A DNA stretch of 64,000 nucleotides from Pseudomonas sp. Os17 (GCF_001547895.1 NZ_AP014627.1:2297501-2361500); one strand, 5' to 3'; shown: positions 16,908-25,896, numbered from the stretch's first letter. The notes: generated by a model from the sequence alone, not told the origin. Numbers and translations: made by a program.

Positions 16908-16933
16908 AGGTCTCGCCCAGGCCCCGTGCAGCC

Positions 16934-16950
16934 TGACATGCGACGTCTCA
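16934..16950. promoter_or_regulatory. Candidate AcoR upstream activating site 2
   Basis: TGACAT-GCGAC-GTCTCA repeats the arrangement of site 1 with one degenerate half (TGACAT for TGAGAC). The centres are 43 bp apart, about four helical turns, so both would lie on the same DNA face, as is usual for paired activator hexamer sites. Confidence 0.65.
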
Positions 16951-17028
16951 CGGGTGGCTGGCTTCAACGCGTCGCAGCAAGCCTGTCAGCCGCTCTGGAA
17001 CGGCGTTTTGCAGAGATTTTCCGACAAC

Positions 17029-17044
17029 TGGCACCGGCCTTGCT
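17029..17044 (+). promoter_or_regulatory. Sigma-54 promoter (-24/-12) of the aco operon
   Basis: TGGCACCGGCCTTGCT matches the sigma-54 consensus TGGCAC-N5-TTGCW exactly. It lies 110 bp upstream of acoX, downstream of the two palindromes, and next to a gene for a GAFTGA-bearing activator. Confidence 0.88.
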
Positions 17045-17153
17045 CTGGCCCTTGGCAACCAGTCCCCGGCAACCCGCGTCGACTGGCCCATCGAAGAATA
17101 AGAACGAGGTGCCCAATGTTTTCTCCTGCCTGTGCTCCGCCCGCGGTGAGCCC

Positions 17154-18254
17154 ATGAACCGCCGCCCCCTGACCGTTGGCATCATCGCCAACCCGGCTTC
17201 GGGCCGTGATGTGCGCCGCCTCACCGCCAACGCCGGGCTGTTCTCCAGCACCGACAAGGTCTCGGTAATCCAGCGTCTGCTGGCGGCCTTTGGCGCCACC
17301 GGCATCGAGCAGGTGCTGATGCCCACCGACATGACCGGCATCGCCGCCGCGGTGCAGAAGAACAGCCGCAGCCGCCAGGCCCGGGAGCAGCACTGGCCGG
17401 CCCTGGAGTTCCTCGACCTGACCCTGCGCCAGAGCGTCGAGGACACCCGCCAGGCCGCGCGCTGGATGGCCGAGCGCGGGGTGGCGCTGATCGCCGTGCT
17501 TGGCGGCGACGGCACCCACAAGGCGGTGGCCGCCGAGGTTGGCGACATCCCGCTGCTGACCCTGTCCACCGGCACCAACAACGCCTTTCCGGAACTGCGC
17601 GAAGCCACCAGCGCCGGGCTGGCCGGGGGGCTCTACGCCAGCGGCCGGGTGCCGGCCGACATCGCCCTGCGGCGCAACAAGCGCCTGCTGGTGCGCGAGC
17701 CGGCCCGAGGCCTGTGCGAAGTGGCCCTGGTGGACGTGGCGGTGTCGCCCCTGGCCTTTGTCGGCGCCCGGGCCATCAGCCGTGGCAGCGACCTGGCCCA
17801 GGTCTTCGTGACCTTCGCCGAACCCCAGTCCATCGGCATTTCCGCGCTCTGCGGGTTGTGGCTGCCGGTGACCCGCCAGGACCCCCACGGCGCCTGGATG
17901 CGCCTGGACCCGCACTCCCCCGAAGCGCTGCTGGTGCCCCTGGCCCCCGGCCTGCTGCAGGGCTGCGGCGTGCTGGAGGCCGGCTACCTGCAACCCGAGG
18001 TGCCCCAGCCCTTGTGCCTGAGCGCCGGCACCCTGGCCCTGGATGGCGAGCGCGAGATCGAATTCAACCCCCACGACCGGCCCACGGTCACCCTGGATGC
18101 CGGCGGCCCGCTGAGCATCGACGTCAACGCGGTCCTGGCCCACGCGGCGCGCCAGCGCCTGCTGGCCATCGACCGCCATCACCGGCAACACCCCGTGAAC
18201 CTTCAGTCCGAAGACACCCTGGAGAATAAAAATGTCGACACCCCTGACCACTGA
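17154..18254 (+). CDS. acoX: AcoX, ATP-NAD kinase-like protein of acetoin operon
   Basis: 366 aa starting MNRRPLTVGIIANPASGRDV. The N-terminal IANPASG and the IAVLGGDGTHKAVAAE motif are those of the NAD-kinase/diacylglycerol-kinase fold, with STGTNNAFPE following. AcoX is encoded first in many aco operons but its catalytic role is not settled. ATG at 17154 follows the sigma-54 promoter. The 3' end runs 23 nt into acoA in another frame, so translation of the two is coupled. Confidence 0.9.
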   Translation: MNRRPLTVGIIANPASGRDVRRLTANAGLFSSTDKVSVIQRLLAAFGATGIEQVLMPTDMTGIAAAVQKNSRSRQAREQHWPALEFLDLTLRQSVEDTRQAARWMAERGVALIAVLGGDGTHKAVAAEVGDIPLLTLSTGTNNAFPELREATSAGLAGGLYASGRVPADIALRRNKRLLVREPARGLCEVALVDVAVSPLAFVGARAISRGSDLAQVFVTFAEPQSIGISALCGLWLPVTRQDPHGAWMRLDPHSPEALLVPLAPGLLQGCGVLEAGYLQPEVPQPLCLSAGTLALDGEREIEFNPHDRPTVTLDAGGPLSIDVNAVLAHAARQRLLAIDRHHRQHPVNLQSEDTLENKNVDTPDH

Positions 18255-19209
18255 CCAGTTGCTCCACGCCTACCGGGTGATGCGCACCATCCGCGCATTC
18301 GAAGAACGCCTGCACGTGGAATTCGCCACCGGCGAGATCCCCGGTTTCGTCCACCTCTATGCCGGGGAAGAAGCCTCCGCCGCCGGAGTCATGGCCCACC
18401 TGCGCGACGACGACTGCATCGCCTCCAACCACCGCGGCCACGGCCATTGCATCGCCAAGGGCGTGGACGTCTACGGGATGATGGCGGAGATCTACGGCAA
18501 GAAGACCGGGGTCTGCCAGGGCAAGGGCGGCTCCATGCACATCGCCGATTTCGAGAAGGGCATGCTCGGCGCCAACGGCATCGTCGGTGCCGGGGCGCCG
18601 CTGGTGGTGGGCGCGGCCCTGGCCGCCCGGCTGCAAGGCACCGACGGTGTGTCGGTGGTGTTCTTCGGCGACGGCGGCTCCAACGAAGGCGCGGTGTTCG
18701 AGGCCATGAACATGGCCTCGGTATGGAACCTGCCGTGCCTGTTCATCGCCGAGAACAACGGCTACGCCGAGGCCACGGCCTCCAACTGGTCGGTGGCGTG
18801 CGATCACATCGCCGACCGCGCCGCCGGCTTCGGCATGCCCGGGGTAACGGTGGACGGTTTTGATTTCTTTGCCGTGCACGAAGCCGCCGGCGCCGCCGTG
18901 GAACGGGCCCGGGCCGGGGAGGGGCCGTCGCTGATCGAGGTCAAGCTGACCCGCTACTACGGCCACTTCGAGGGCGACGCCCAGACCTATCGCGCCCCCG
19001 ACGAGGTCAAGCATTACCGCGAGCACAACGACTGCCTGATGCAGTTCCGCGAGCGCACCACCCGTTCGGGCCTGGTGCAGGCCAGCCAGCTGGACCAGAT
19101 CGATGCCGACGTGGACGCGCTGATCGAAGACGCGGTGCGCAAGGCCAAGTCCGATCCCAAGCCGAGCCCCGCCGACCTGCTCAGCGACGTTTACGTCGCC
19201 TACCCATAA
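18232..19209 (+). CDS. acoA: Acetoin dehydrogenase E1 alpha subunit
   Basis: 325 aa. It is the thiamin-diphosphate-dependent E1 component that, with AcoB, cleaves acetoin to acetaldehyde and an enzyme-bound acetyl unit. The ThDP motif is visible as FFGDGGSNEGAVFEAMNMAS (from about residue 145), with IAENNGYAE after it. The N-terminal FIHLYAGEE-like VHLYAGEEASAAGV and NHRGHGHCIAKG stretches are typical of E1 alpha. It is followed by acoB after 30 bp. Confidence 0.96.
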   Translation: MSTPLTTDQLLHAYRVMRTIRAFEERLHVEFATGEIPGFVHLYAGEEASAAGVMAHLRDDDCIASNHRGHGHCIAKGVDVYGMMAEIYGKKTGVCQGKGGSMHIADFEKGMLGANGIVGAGAPLVVGAALAARLQGTDGVSVVFFGDGGSNEGAVFEAMNMASVWNLPCLFIAENNGYAEATASNWSVACDHIADRAAGFGMPGVTVDGFDFFAVHEAAGAAVERARAGEGPSLIEVKLTRYYGHFEGDAQTYRAPDEVKHYREHNDCLMQFRERTTRSGLVQASQLDQIDADVDALIEDAVRKAKSDPKPSPADLLSDVYVAYP

Positions 19210-19239
19210 CGCCCCACAGAACAACAAGAGATCACCATC

Positions 19240-20253
19240 ATGGCGAGAAAAATCAGTTATCAGCAGGCCATCAACGAAGCCCTGGCCCAGGAAATGCGCC
19301 GCGACCCCAGCGTGTTCATCATGGGTGAAGACGTGGCGGGCGGTGCCGGTGCCCCCGGCGACAACGACGCCTGGGGCGGTGTCCTCGGGGTGACCAAAGG
19401 CCTCTACCATCAATTCCCCGGGCGGGTGCTGGACACCCCGTTGTCGGAGATCGGCTACGTCGGTGCCGCGGTCGGCGCCGCCACCCGTGGCGTGCGCCCG
19501 GTGTGCGAGCTGATGTTCGTCGACTTCGCCGGCTGCTGCCTGGACCAGATCCTCAACCAGGCGGCGAAGTTTCGCTACATGTTCGGCGGCAAGGCCCAGA
19601 CCCCGCTGGTGATCCGCACCATGGTCGGCGCCGGCCTGCGCGCCGCAGCCCAGCACTCGCAGATGCTCACCTCGCTGTGGACCCACATCCCCGGGCTGAA
19701 AGTGGTCTGCCCGTCGTCGCCCTACGACGCCAAGGGCCTGCTGATCCAGGCGATCCGCGACAACGACCCGGTGATCTTCTGCGAGCACAAAATGCTCTAC
19801 AGCCTGCAGGGCGACGTGCCGGAGGAGTCCTACGCGATTCCCTTCGGCGAGGCCAACTTCCTGCGTGACGGCAAGGACGTGACCCTGGTGTCCTACGGGC
19901 GCACGGTGAACACCGCCCTGGACGCGGCGCGCAGCCTGGCCGGGCGCGGCATCGATTGCGAAGTCATCGACCTGCGCACCACCAGCCCGCTGGACGAAGA
20001 AAGCATCCTGGAAAGCGTGGAGAAGACCGGGCGCCTGGTGGTGATCGACGAAGCCAACCCGCGCTGCTCCATGGCCACCGACATCTCGGCGCTGGTGGCG
20101 CAGAAAGCCTTCGCGTCGCTGAAGGCACCGATCGAAATGGTCACCGCGCCCCACACCCCAGTGCCGTTCTCCGACGCCCTGGAAGACCTGTACATCCCCG
20201 ACGCGGCGAAGATCGAACAAGCCGTGCTTACCGTGATCGAGTGGAGCCGCTGA
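19240..20253 (+). CDS. acoB: Acetoin dehydrogenase E1 beta subunit
   Basis: 337 aa starting MARKISYQQAINEALAQEM. Transketolase pyrimidine-binding and C-terminal domains are recognisable: VFIMGEDVAGGAGAPGD, DTPLSEIGYVGAAVGAA, GRTVNTALDAARSL, EVIDLRTTSPLDEESI. It forms the E1 heterotetramer with AcoA. AAGAGATC lies upstream of ATG, and the stop overlaps the acoC start (TGATG), giving translational coupling. Confidence 0.96.
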   Translation: MARKISYQQAINEALAQEMRRDPSVFIMGEDVAGGAGAPGDNDAWGGVLGVTKGLYHQFPGRVLDTPLSEIGYVGAAVGAATRGVRPVCELMFVDFAGCCLDQILNQAAKFRYMFGGKAQTPLVIRTMVGAGLRAAAQHSQMLTSLWTHIPGLKVVCPSSPYDAKGLLIQAIRDNDPVIFCEHKMLYSLQGDVPEESYAIPFGEANFLRDGKDVTLVSYGRTVNTALDAARSLAGRGIDCEVIDLRTTSPLDEESILESVEKTGRLVVIDEANPRCSMATDISALVAQKAFASLKAPIEMVTAPHTPVPFSDALEDLYIPDAAKIEQAVLTVIEWSR

Positions 20254-21365
20254 TGAGCCAGATCCATACCCTGACCATGCCCAAGTGGGGCCTGTCGATG
20301 ACCGAGGGCCGGGTCGATGCCTGGCTCAAGGAAGAAGGCCAGAGCATCAGCAAGGGCGATGAAGTGCTGGACGTGGAGACCGACAAGATCTCCAGCAGCG
20401 TCGAGGCGCCGTTCTCCGGTGTCCTGCGCCGGCAGATCGCCCGCCAGGACGAGACCCTGGCAGTGGGCGCGCTGCTGGGCATCGTGGTCGAAGGCGAGGC
20501 CAACGACGCCGAGATCGACGCGGTGATCGCGCAGTTCCAGGCCAGCTTCGTGCCTGGCGACAGCGCCGACGAAGACAGCGGCCCGGCGCCGCAGAAGGTC
20601 GAACTGGGCGGCCGCCTGATCCGCTATTTCGAGCGCGGCGAAGGTGGCACGCCGCTGCTGCTGGTGCACGGCTTTGGCGGCGACCTCAACAACTGGCTGT
20701 TCAACCACGAGGCCCTGGCCGCCGGGCGCCGGGTGATCGCCCTCGACCTGCCGGGCCACGGCGAATCGGCCAAGGCCCTGCAACGGGGCGACCTGGACGA
20801 GTTGAGCGAGGTGCTGCTGGCGCTGCTGGATCACCTGGAGATTCCCGTGGCCCATCTGGTGGGCCACTCCATGGGCGGCGCGGTGTCCCTCAACACCGCG
20901 CGGCTGGCGCCGGAGCGCGTGCGCACCTTGACCCTGATCGGCAGCGCCGGGCTGGGCGCTGAGATCAACGGCGACTACCTGCAAGGCTTTGTCGAGGCCA
21001 GCAACCGCAATGCGCTGAAGCCGCAACTGGTGCAGCTGTTCTCCAACGCCGAACTGGTGAACCGGCAGATGCTCGACGACATGCTCAAGTACAAGCGCCT
21101 GGAAGGGGTCCAGGCGGCCCTTGGACAGTTGGCCGGCACGCTGTTCGCCGACGGCCGCCAGCAGGCCGACCTGCGCCCGGTGGTGCAGGACGGCGCGCAG
21201 CCGGTGCTGGTGATCTGGGGCAGCGACGACCGAATCATCCCGGTGAGCCACAGCGCCGATCTCAAGGCGCAGATCGAGGTGCTGCCGGGGCAGGGGCACA
21301 TGCTGCAGATGGAAGCGGCGGAGCAGGTCAACCGCCTGATCCTCGACTTTATCCGCCAGCACTGA
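20253..21365 (+). CDS. acoC: AcoC: lipoyl domain fused to alpha/beta hydrolase
   Basis: 370 aa. An N-terminal biotinyl-lipoyl domain (residues 1-80; lipoylated Lys45 in DVETDKISSSV) is followed by an acidic linker and an alpha/beta-hydrolase fold (VHGFGGDLNNWLFN, nucleophile Ser206 in VGHSMGGAVSLN, WGSDDRIIP, C-terminal His in PGQGHMLQME). Pseudomonas AcoC is described with this hydrolase-like E2, in contrast to the usual catalytic acyltransferase domain. It transfers acetyl from E1 to CoA. No lipoamide dehydrogenase (E3) gene is present beside it. Confidence 0.94.
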   Translation: MSQIHTLTMPKWGLSMTEGRVDAWLKEEGQSISKGDEVLDVETDKISSSVEAPFSGVLRRQIARQDETLAVGALLGIVVEGEANDAEIDAVIAQFQASFVPGDSADEDSGPAPQKVELGGRLIRYFERGEGGTPLLLVHGFGGDLNNWLFNHEALAAGRRVIALDLPGHGESAKALQRGDLDELSEVLLALLDHLEIPVAHLVGHSMGGAVSLNTARLAPERVRTLTLIGSAGLGAEINGDYLQGFVEASNRNALKPQLVQLFSNAELVNRQMLDDMLKYKRLEGVQAALGQLAGTLFADGRQQADLRPVVQDGAQPVLVIWGSDDRIIPVSHSADLKAQIEVLPGQGHMLQMEAAEQVNRLILDFIRQH

Positions 21366-21423
21366 GGTGTGCTGCGGCGGCCAGGGGGCCGTCGCAGCTC
21401 TACAAGAATATGGAGAAGCCAAG

Positions 21424-22527
21424 ATGAGTGTTTCCCTCAAATCCGTTCCGAGCATGCGCGCCGCGGTCTGGCACGGCCGCCACGATATCCGCGTCGAAGA
21501 CGTACCGCTGCCCGACGCGCCGCCCGCCGGCTGGGTGCAGATCCGTGTCGACTGGTGCGGCATCTGCGGTTCCGACCTGCACGAATACGTGGCCGGGCCG
21601 GTGTTCATTCCGGTGGACGCGCCGCACCCGCTGACCGGGATCAAAGGCCAGTGCATCCTCGGCCACGAGTTCTGCGGCGAGATCGTCGCCCTGGGCGAAG
21701 GGGTCCAGGGGTTCAGTGTCGGCCAGCCGGTGGCCGCCGACGCCTGCCAGCACTGTGGCACCTGCTACTACTGCACCCACGGCCTGTACAACATCTGCGA
21801 GAACCTGGCCTTTACCGGGCTGATGAACAACGGCGCCTTCGCCGAATTGGTCAACGTGCCGGCCAACCTGCTGTACGCCTTGCCGGAGAACTTTCCCGCC
21901 GAGGCCGGGGCCTTGATCGAGCCGCTGGCGGTGGGCATGCACGCGGTGAAAAAGGCCGGCAGCCTGCTGGGGCAGAACGTGGTGGTGGTCGGCGCCGGCA
22001 CCATCGGCCTGTGCACCATCATGTGCGCCAAGGCCGCCGGCGCGGCCCAGGTGATCGCCCTGGAAATGTCCGGCGCGCGCAAGGCCAAGGCCCTGGAGGT
22101 GGGCGCCACCCACGTGCTCGACCCCAAGGAATGCGACGCCCTGGCCGAGGTCAAGCGCTTGACCGGCGGGCTGGGGGCCGATGTCAGCTTCGAGTGCATC
22201 GGCAACAAGCACACCGCCAAGCTGGCCATCGACCTGATCCGCAAGGCCGGCAAATGCGTGCTGGTGGGGATTTTCGAAGAGCCCAGCGAGTTCAACTTCT
22301 TCGAACTGGTGGCCACCGAGAAACAGGTGCTCGGGGCCCTGGCCTACAACGGTGAATTCGCCGATGTGATCGCCTTTATCGCCGATGGCCGGCTGGACAT
22401 TGCGCCGCTGGTGACCGGACGCATCCAGCTGGAAGAGATCGTCGGCCAGGGCTTCGAGGAGCTGGTCAACAACAAGGAACACAACGTCAAGATCATCGTG
22501 TCTCCCGGTCAGTTGCGACGCCCTTAA
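21424..22527 (+). CDS. bdhA: 2,3-butanediol dehydrogenase (zinc MDR family)
   Basis: 367 aa from ATG at 21424. It oxidises 2,3-butanediol to acetoin and so feeds the AcoABC complex encoded upstream. Catalytic zinc ligands are in WCGICGSDLHEY and LGHEFCGEIV; structural zinc cysteines are in CQHCGTCYYCTHGLYNIC; the NAD Rossmann motif is VVVVGAGTIGLCTI. It is 58 bp after acoC, co-directional and followed by a terminator, so it is the last gene of the aco operon. Confidence 0.92.
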   Translation: MSVSLKSVPSMRAAVWHGRHDIRVEDVPLPDAPPAGWVQIRVDWCGICGSDLHEYVAGPVFIPVDAPHPLTGIKGQCILGHEFCGEIVALGEGVQGFSVGQPVAADACQHCGTCYYCTHGLYNICENLAFTGLMNNGAFAELVNVPANLLYALPENFPAEAGALIEPLAVGMHAVKKAGSLLGQNVVVVGAGTIGLCTIMCAKAAGAAQVIALEMSGARKAKALEVGATHVLDPKECDALAEVKRLTGGLGADVSFECIGNKHTAKLAIDLIRKAGKCVLVGIFEEPSEFNFFELVATEKQVLGALAYNGEFADVIAFIADGRLDIAPLVTGRIQLEEIVGQGFEELVNNKEHNVKIIVSPGQLRRP

Positions 22528-22540
22528 GGGGCGCTCTTTG

Positions 22541-22572
22541 GCGATGGCCGGCGGCGGCCATCGCACTTTTTT
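22541..22572 (+). terminator. Intrinsic terminator of aco operon
   Basis: GCGATGGCCG-GCGG-CGGCCATCGC forms a 10-bp perfect stem with a 4-nt loop, followed by ACTTTTTT. It lies 13 bp after the butanediol dehydrogenase stop codon. Confidence 0.92.
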
Positions 22573-22670
22573 ACAGTTTTGCGTTCTATCACCAGGCCTG
22601 GCCGCGCCGATCCCCGCCGCAGCCCGTGAATTTCGACCCGGTGCCGATGGCCTACGCTCCCTCTTCTTGC

Positions 22671-23396
22671 ATGATGCAAACCCGCTTTGCGCGCCTGTTC
22701 CTGGTGGCGCTGCTGATGCTTGGCGCCACCGCCTGCACCCAGCAGCAAGGCCGCGACCTGGCCAAACAGTTCCGTGAAGGCAAGCCTGACGAATTCTTCC
22801 AGACCAGTGTCGATCGCATGGCCACCATCGGCATGCGCGACAACCTGCAGAGCCTGTACCTGCTGATGGGCAAGCTCTACCTGCGCAATCCTAGCCAGTG
22901 GCGCAAGTCGGGTTTCCCTGATGGCACCACGGCCCAGCGCGAGATCCGCAATGCCATCGAAAAGCGCCAGCCACTGCCGGCCCTGGGAGATCGCCGTGAC
23001 CTGGCGGCCCTGAGTTACTCGTTGAGCCCGGAGTTTGAGGGGGATCGGGTCGGCGCCTTTATCTATGCCATCGGCAGCATGCTGGTGACCGCCCACGGCG
23101 GGCGGACCGAGTTCTACATGACCGACAGCATCGACCCGCAGTTCATCAGCAACGCCGCGCGCAACATCGAGAAGGCCACCTGGCTGCTGAGCCAGCGCCA
23201 GGATGCCAATGGCGTGCTGTTGCTGTTCTCCAACGAGATTTCCGAGGAGGGCAGCAACCTGAGTTTTGCCGTGGAGTTTGGCAAGATCGTGGCGCGCCTG
23301 GATCTGCTGACGCAGATTCTGGATGAGCGCTATCGGCGGGTGGGGTTCAATTATGCGCAGAGCCTGTTGCTGATGAATTTCTTGCCGGTGCAGTAG
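22671..23396 (+). CDS. Hypothetical lipoprotein
   Basis: About 241 aa. The start reads MMQTRFARLFLVALLMLGATAC, a type II signal peptide with lipobox LGATAC, so it is probably anchored in the outer membrane by the cysteine. No family is recognised in the mature part, which is helical and polar (TSVDRMATIGMRDNLQSLYL, SAARNIEKAT-like NAARNIEKATWLLSQRQ). Start choice is uncertain: a GTG at 22626 would add 15 residues, but the two ATGs at 22671/22674 give the best signal peptide. No clear ribosome site was seen. Confidence 0.75.
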   Translation: MMQTRFARLFLVALLMLGATACTQQQGRDLAKQFREGKPDEFFQTSVDRMATIGMRDNLQSLYLLMGKLYLRNPSQWRKSGFPDGTTAQREIRNAIEKRQPLPALGDRRDLAALSYSLSPEFEGDRVGAFIYAIGSMLVTAHGGRTEFYMTDSIDPQFISNAARNIEKATWLLSQRQDANGVLLLFSNEISEEGSNLSFAVEFGKIVARLDLLTQILDERYRRVGFNYAQSLLLMNFLPVQ

Positions 23397-23479
23397 GGCC
23401 AACGCCTTGGCCGCAGGTGCTGATTTTCGCTGCAGACGGGCCCCCTCAACAATGATCCACGGGTACAGGCATTCAACCT

Positions 23480-23734
23480 TTGAAAAAGCTGAAGACATTC
23501 ACCGTTCAGGGAACCGCGGTGGGCAGTGACCAGCGCATCCAGCTGGACGAGATCTCGATTCTCGCCGAGCCGGACACGCTCAGGGCGCTGGGTGAGTTCC
23601 TGATCAAGGCTGCAACTGACATGGCGGCCGATGGCCTGGAGCACGTGCACCTGCAAGACGTGATCGAGCACTTCTCGCACCAGGCGCATGTGGATGTGAT
23701 TGCCCTCAACCGGGCGCTGATCAAGCCTGCCTGA
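23480..23734 (+). CDS. Imm32-like small protein, cassette copy 1
   Basis: 84 aa from a TTG start (LKKLKTFTVQGTAVGSDQ). It has a strand, then QLDEISILAEPDTLRALGEF, a helix with ADGLEHVHLQ, and a terminal VDVIALNRAL. The 'DEI.ILA.P..LR.LG.FL' plus 'EHVHLQ' layout resembles Imm32-type immunity proteins; this is a resemblance only. A paralogue identical over most of its middle lies at 25965-26219. It converges on a DUF6572 gene, forming a two-gene cassette that is repeated. No toxin gene is adjacent. Confidence 0.7.
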   Translation: MKKLKTFTVQGTAVGSDQRIQLDEISILAEPDTLRALGEFLIKAATDMAADGLEHVHLQDVIEHFSHQAHVDVIALNRALIKPA

Positions 23735-23756
23735 GGCAGCGCATTGCTCGGCCTAG

Positions 23757-24113
23757 CTACATGTTGCGAATCCGCTCGTCGGCCCTGAGTTCGAACTTGA
23801 AGCCAATGCCCACCTCATTCAGGGTTTCGGTCACGCGGGCCATGAAGTACTCGGCCTGCGCGGGCAGTTCATACAAGCCTACGACCTGGATGATCGGGTA
23901 CTTGCCATAGGCGCCGGGAATCTCGGTGTAGATCTGGCCACCTTCGATGAAGGCGATGTAGCTGTTGATTTTCTCTTGCAGCAAGAGCAGGTGTTCGCCT
24001 TGTTCCGCCTTGCTGCCCCATTCGAGGTGGTCGGTCATCACCAGCAACAGGCTGTCGGGCGGGTCTTTGGGAATTGCCCAGAAATCGATGACTTTTGGAT
24101 TGGTGATGGACAC
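23757..24113 (-). CDS. DUF6572 protein, cassette copy 1
   Basis: 118 aa from GTG at 24113 with AAGGA well placed upstream. The start MSITNPKVIDFWAIPKD, the centre VMTDHLEWGSKAEQGEHLLL and QEKINSYIAFIEGGQIYTEI are the signature of DUF6572, whose members often sit among immunity genes. Function unknown. It converges on the Imm32-like gene with 22 bp between, and its paralogue at 26268-26624 does the same. Confidence 0.8.
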   Translation of the reverse strand: MSITNPKVIDFWAIPKDPPDSLLLVMTDHLEWGSKAEQGEHLLLLQEKINSYIAFIEGGQIYTEIPGAYGKYPIIQVVGLYELPAQAEYFMARVTETLNEVGIGFKFELRADERIRNM

Positions 24114-24151
24114 GTCTGATCCTTAACGAGGTCGGCTTGCAAGCATTTCAT

Positions 24152-24655
24152 TTACCGGGTCACTGAGCGCCAGGTCACCAGCCCCTCCAGGCCATGCTCG
24201 GACTTCAGGTAGTTGAGGGTGTTCTGTGCCTCGGCCTTTTCTTCGAAGGGGCCGGCAAAAAGGTGCGTTGGTTCATCGAGAACCGTGGGTATATCGATGA
24301 GCCCCATCTGGGCCGCCATGCGCGCAAAGTCTTCATCGGTTTGCGGGGTGATGCGGGCCACCCATCCGCTGCGATCCCTCAAGGCGATAGGCTCCACGTC
24401 GGCGCCGCAGCGCTTGCATCGTGAGGCGTTGGCCTTGATGTCCTGGCCGCAGGCAGGACAAGGGCGCAGATCTTCATGCACCAGCGCGTCAACGCCGGTC
24501 TTTGCCAGCCGGGGCATCAACCACAGGGCAAGCAGGGCGACACCCGGAAAGAACAGCCCGATTGCAAACCATCTTGGCCCCGAGCGCCCACGTGTACTGG
24601 CCGCGTAAGCGGTCATCGCCGTGAGAATGAGCCAGAGGGGGAGCGAGATGCCCAT
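24152..24655 (-). CDS. Membrane protein with zinc ribbon
   Basis: 167 aa. ATG at 24655 is preceded by AAGGAG. Two N-terminal hydrophobic segments (ISLPLWLILTAMTAYAAS, WFAIGLFFPGVALLALWLM) are followed by a four-cysteine zinc ribbon (CPACGQDIKANASRCKRCG, about residues 66-84). The C-terminal region contains PTHLFAGPFEEKAEAQNTLN, which looks like a SPOR-like or DUF2007-like fold. It is co-directional with the DUF6572 gene 38 bp downstream. The 371-bp stretch upstream to 25026 shows no gene or recognisable element. Confidence 0.75.
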   Translation of the reverse strand: MGISLPLWLILTAMTAYAASTRGRSGPRWFAIGLFFPGVALLALWLMPRLAKTGVDALVHEDLRPCPACGQDIKANASRCKRCGADVEPIALRDRSGWVARITPQTDEDFARMAAQMGLIDIPTVLDEPTHLFAGPFEEKAEAQNTLNYLKSEHGLEGLVTWRSVTR

Positions 24656-25026
24656 TGCAACTCCTTGTGTTGAGGTGTGAGTAATGCTCCCGCTGAACGG
24701 GGGGCTGCAAAATATCCGTTCTTTGGCGGCGACGCCATAAACCATCATGCGAGCGGCCTGGTGTGTGGTAGCGGCCAGTGAGGTCAAGCGGCTGCTCGGT
24801 CGGCGCCGCTGCCGTTATCAAACAGGAGCGCCTTTGTGTTGCTGGCGCGCCAGGCCATTGGCTTGCTGTCGAATGATGAGGACAATCACGGCGCGGGGTG
24901 ATTCAAGGCCTTTCCCCGGGCGGCTGCCACGAACCACCCGGGTGCACCTTGAGCAAGAGCGGCTAGGCGCGTGCCTGCCGGGATAGCCGATCCTGTGCCT
25001 ACCGTTATTCCCGGAGCCTTTGCCCA

Positions 25027-25896
25027 GTGCCTGACCTGTCGATCAACGCCGCCTACGCCAAACGCTTCAACGCGGTACTGGCCTACATCAATGAGAACCT
25101 TGAAGGCGATCTGTCGGTGAGGACGTTGAGCCGGGTGGCGAACTTCTCCGAGTTTCACTTCCATCGGCAATTCACCGCCTTCGTCGGCGTGCCGGTTGCA
25201 CGTTATGTGCAACTGATGCGCTTGCGCGGTGCGGCCCATCGCCTGGTGTCCCGGGCGGACTACTCGGTGCTGGAGGCCGCGCTCGGCGCTGGTTTCGAAA
25301 GCCCCGAGGCGTTTTCCAGGGCGTTCAGGCGGGCGTTCGGCATGAGCCCGAGTGCGTTCAGGAAGCAGCCGAACTGGCAGGTCTGGAATGCGGTATTTGC
25401 CATCCCTCATTTTTCCAGGAGCATCATCATGCAGGTACGAATCGTGGACTTTGCCGACACCCGGGTTGCAGCGCTGGAGCACTGCGGGCCTGCCGAGCTG
25501 GTCAATGAAAGCGTGCGCAGGTTTATCGATTGGCGGATGCAGAGCGGGCAGTCGCCGGTGGCATCGAGTCGCAGTTTTGGCATTCCCTTCAACAACCCCG
25601 ATACCACGGCGCCGCAGGAATTCCGCTTTGCCATCTGCGGCGAGATTCATGAGGCGGTGGTGGCCAATGAGGTGGGTATTGGCCAGATGCAGATTGCCGG
25701 TGGCCGCTATGCGGTGGTGCGGCATGTGGGCTCGCCGGATCACATCGGTGAAAGCGTCTACCCGATCTACCGCGATTGGCTGCCGGGCAGTGGCGAGGAA
25801 CTGCGGGATCAGCCGATGTTCTTTGAATACCTGAGTATTTATCCGCAGACCCCACTGGAGCAGTGGCTGACGGATATTTATGTGCCCTTGCAGTAG
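25027..25896 (+). CDS. AraC-family regulator with GyrI-like effector domain
   Basis: 289 aa from GTG at 25027. Residues 1-110 carry two AraC helix-turn-helices (LSVRTLSRVANFSEFHFHRQ; YSVLEAALGAGFESPEAFSR, then FGMSPSAFRK). Residues 135-289 form a GyrI-like / SOUL-type small-molecule domain (MQVRIVDFADTRVAALEHCG ... AGGRYAVVRHVGSPDHIGES ... FEYLSIYP). This Rob/SoxS-like architecture often controls efflux or stress genes. It sits between the two copies of the duplicated cassette and its target is unknown. Confidence 0.92.
   Translation: MPDLSINAAYAKRFNAVLAYINENLEGDLSVRTLSRVANFSEFHFHRQFTAFVGVPVARYVQLMRLRGAAHRLVSRADYSVLEAALGAGFESPEAFSRAFRRAFGMSPSAFRKQPNWQVWNAVFAIPHFSRSIIMQVRIVDFADTRVAALEHCGPAELVNESVRRFIDWRMQSGQSPVASSRSFGIPFNNPDTTAPQEFRFAICGEIHEAVVANEVGIGQMQIAGGRYAVVRHVGSPDHIGESVYPIYRDWLPGSGEELRDQPMFFEYLSIYPQTPLEQWLTDIYVPLQ

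Noticed and set aside
15131..16936. 601-codon plus-strand open frame opposite acoR
   Set aside because: Low-complexity antisense translation; AcoR on the other strand has intact AAA+ motifs.
18124..20220. 698-codon minus-strand frame opposite acoA/acoB
   Set aside because: Runs across two real genes in antisense and shows no domain of its own.
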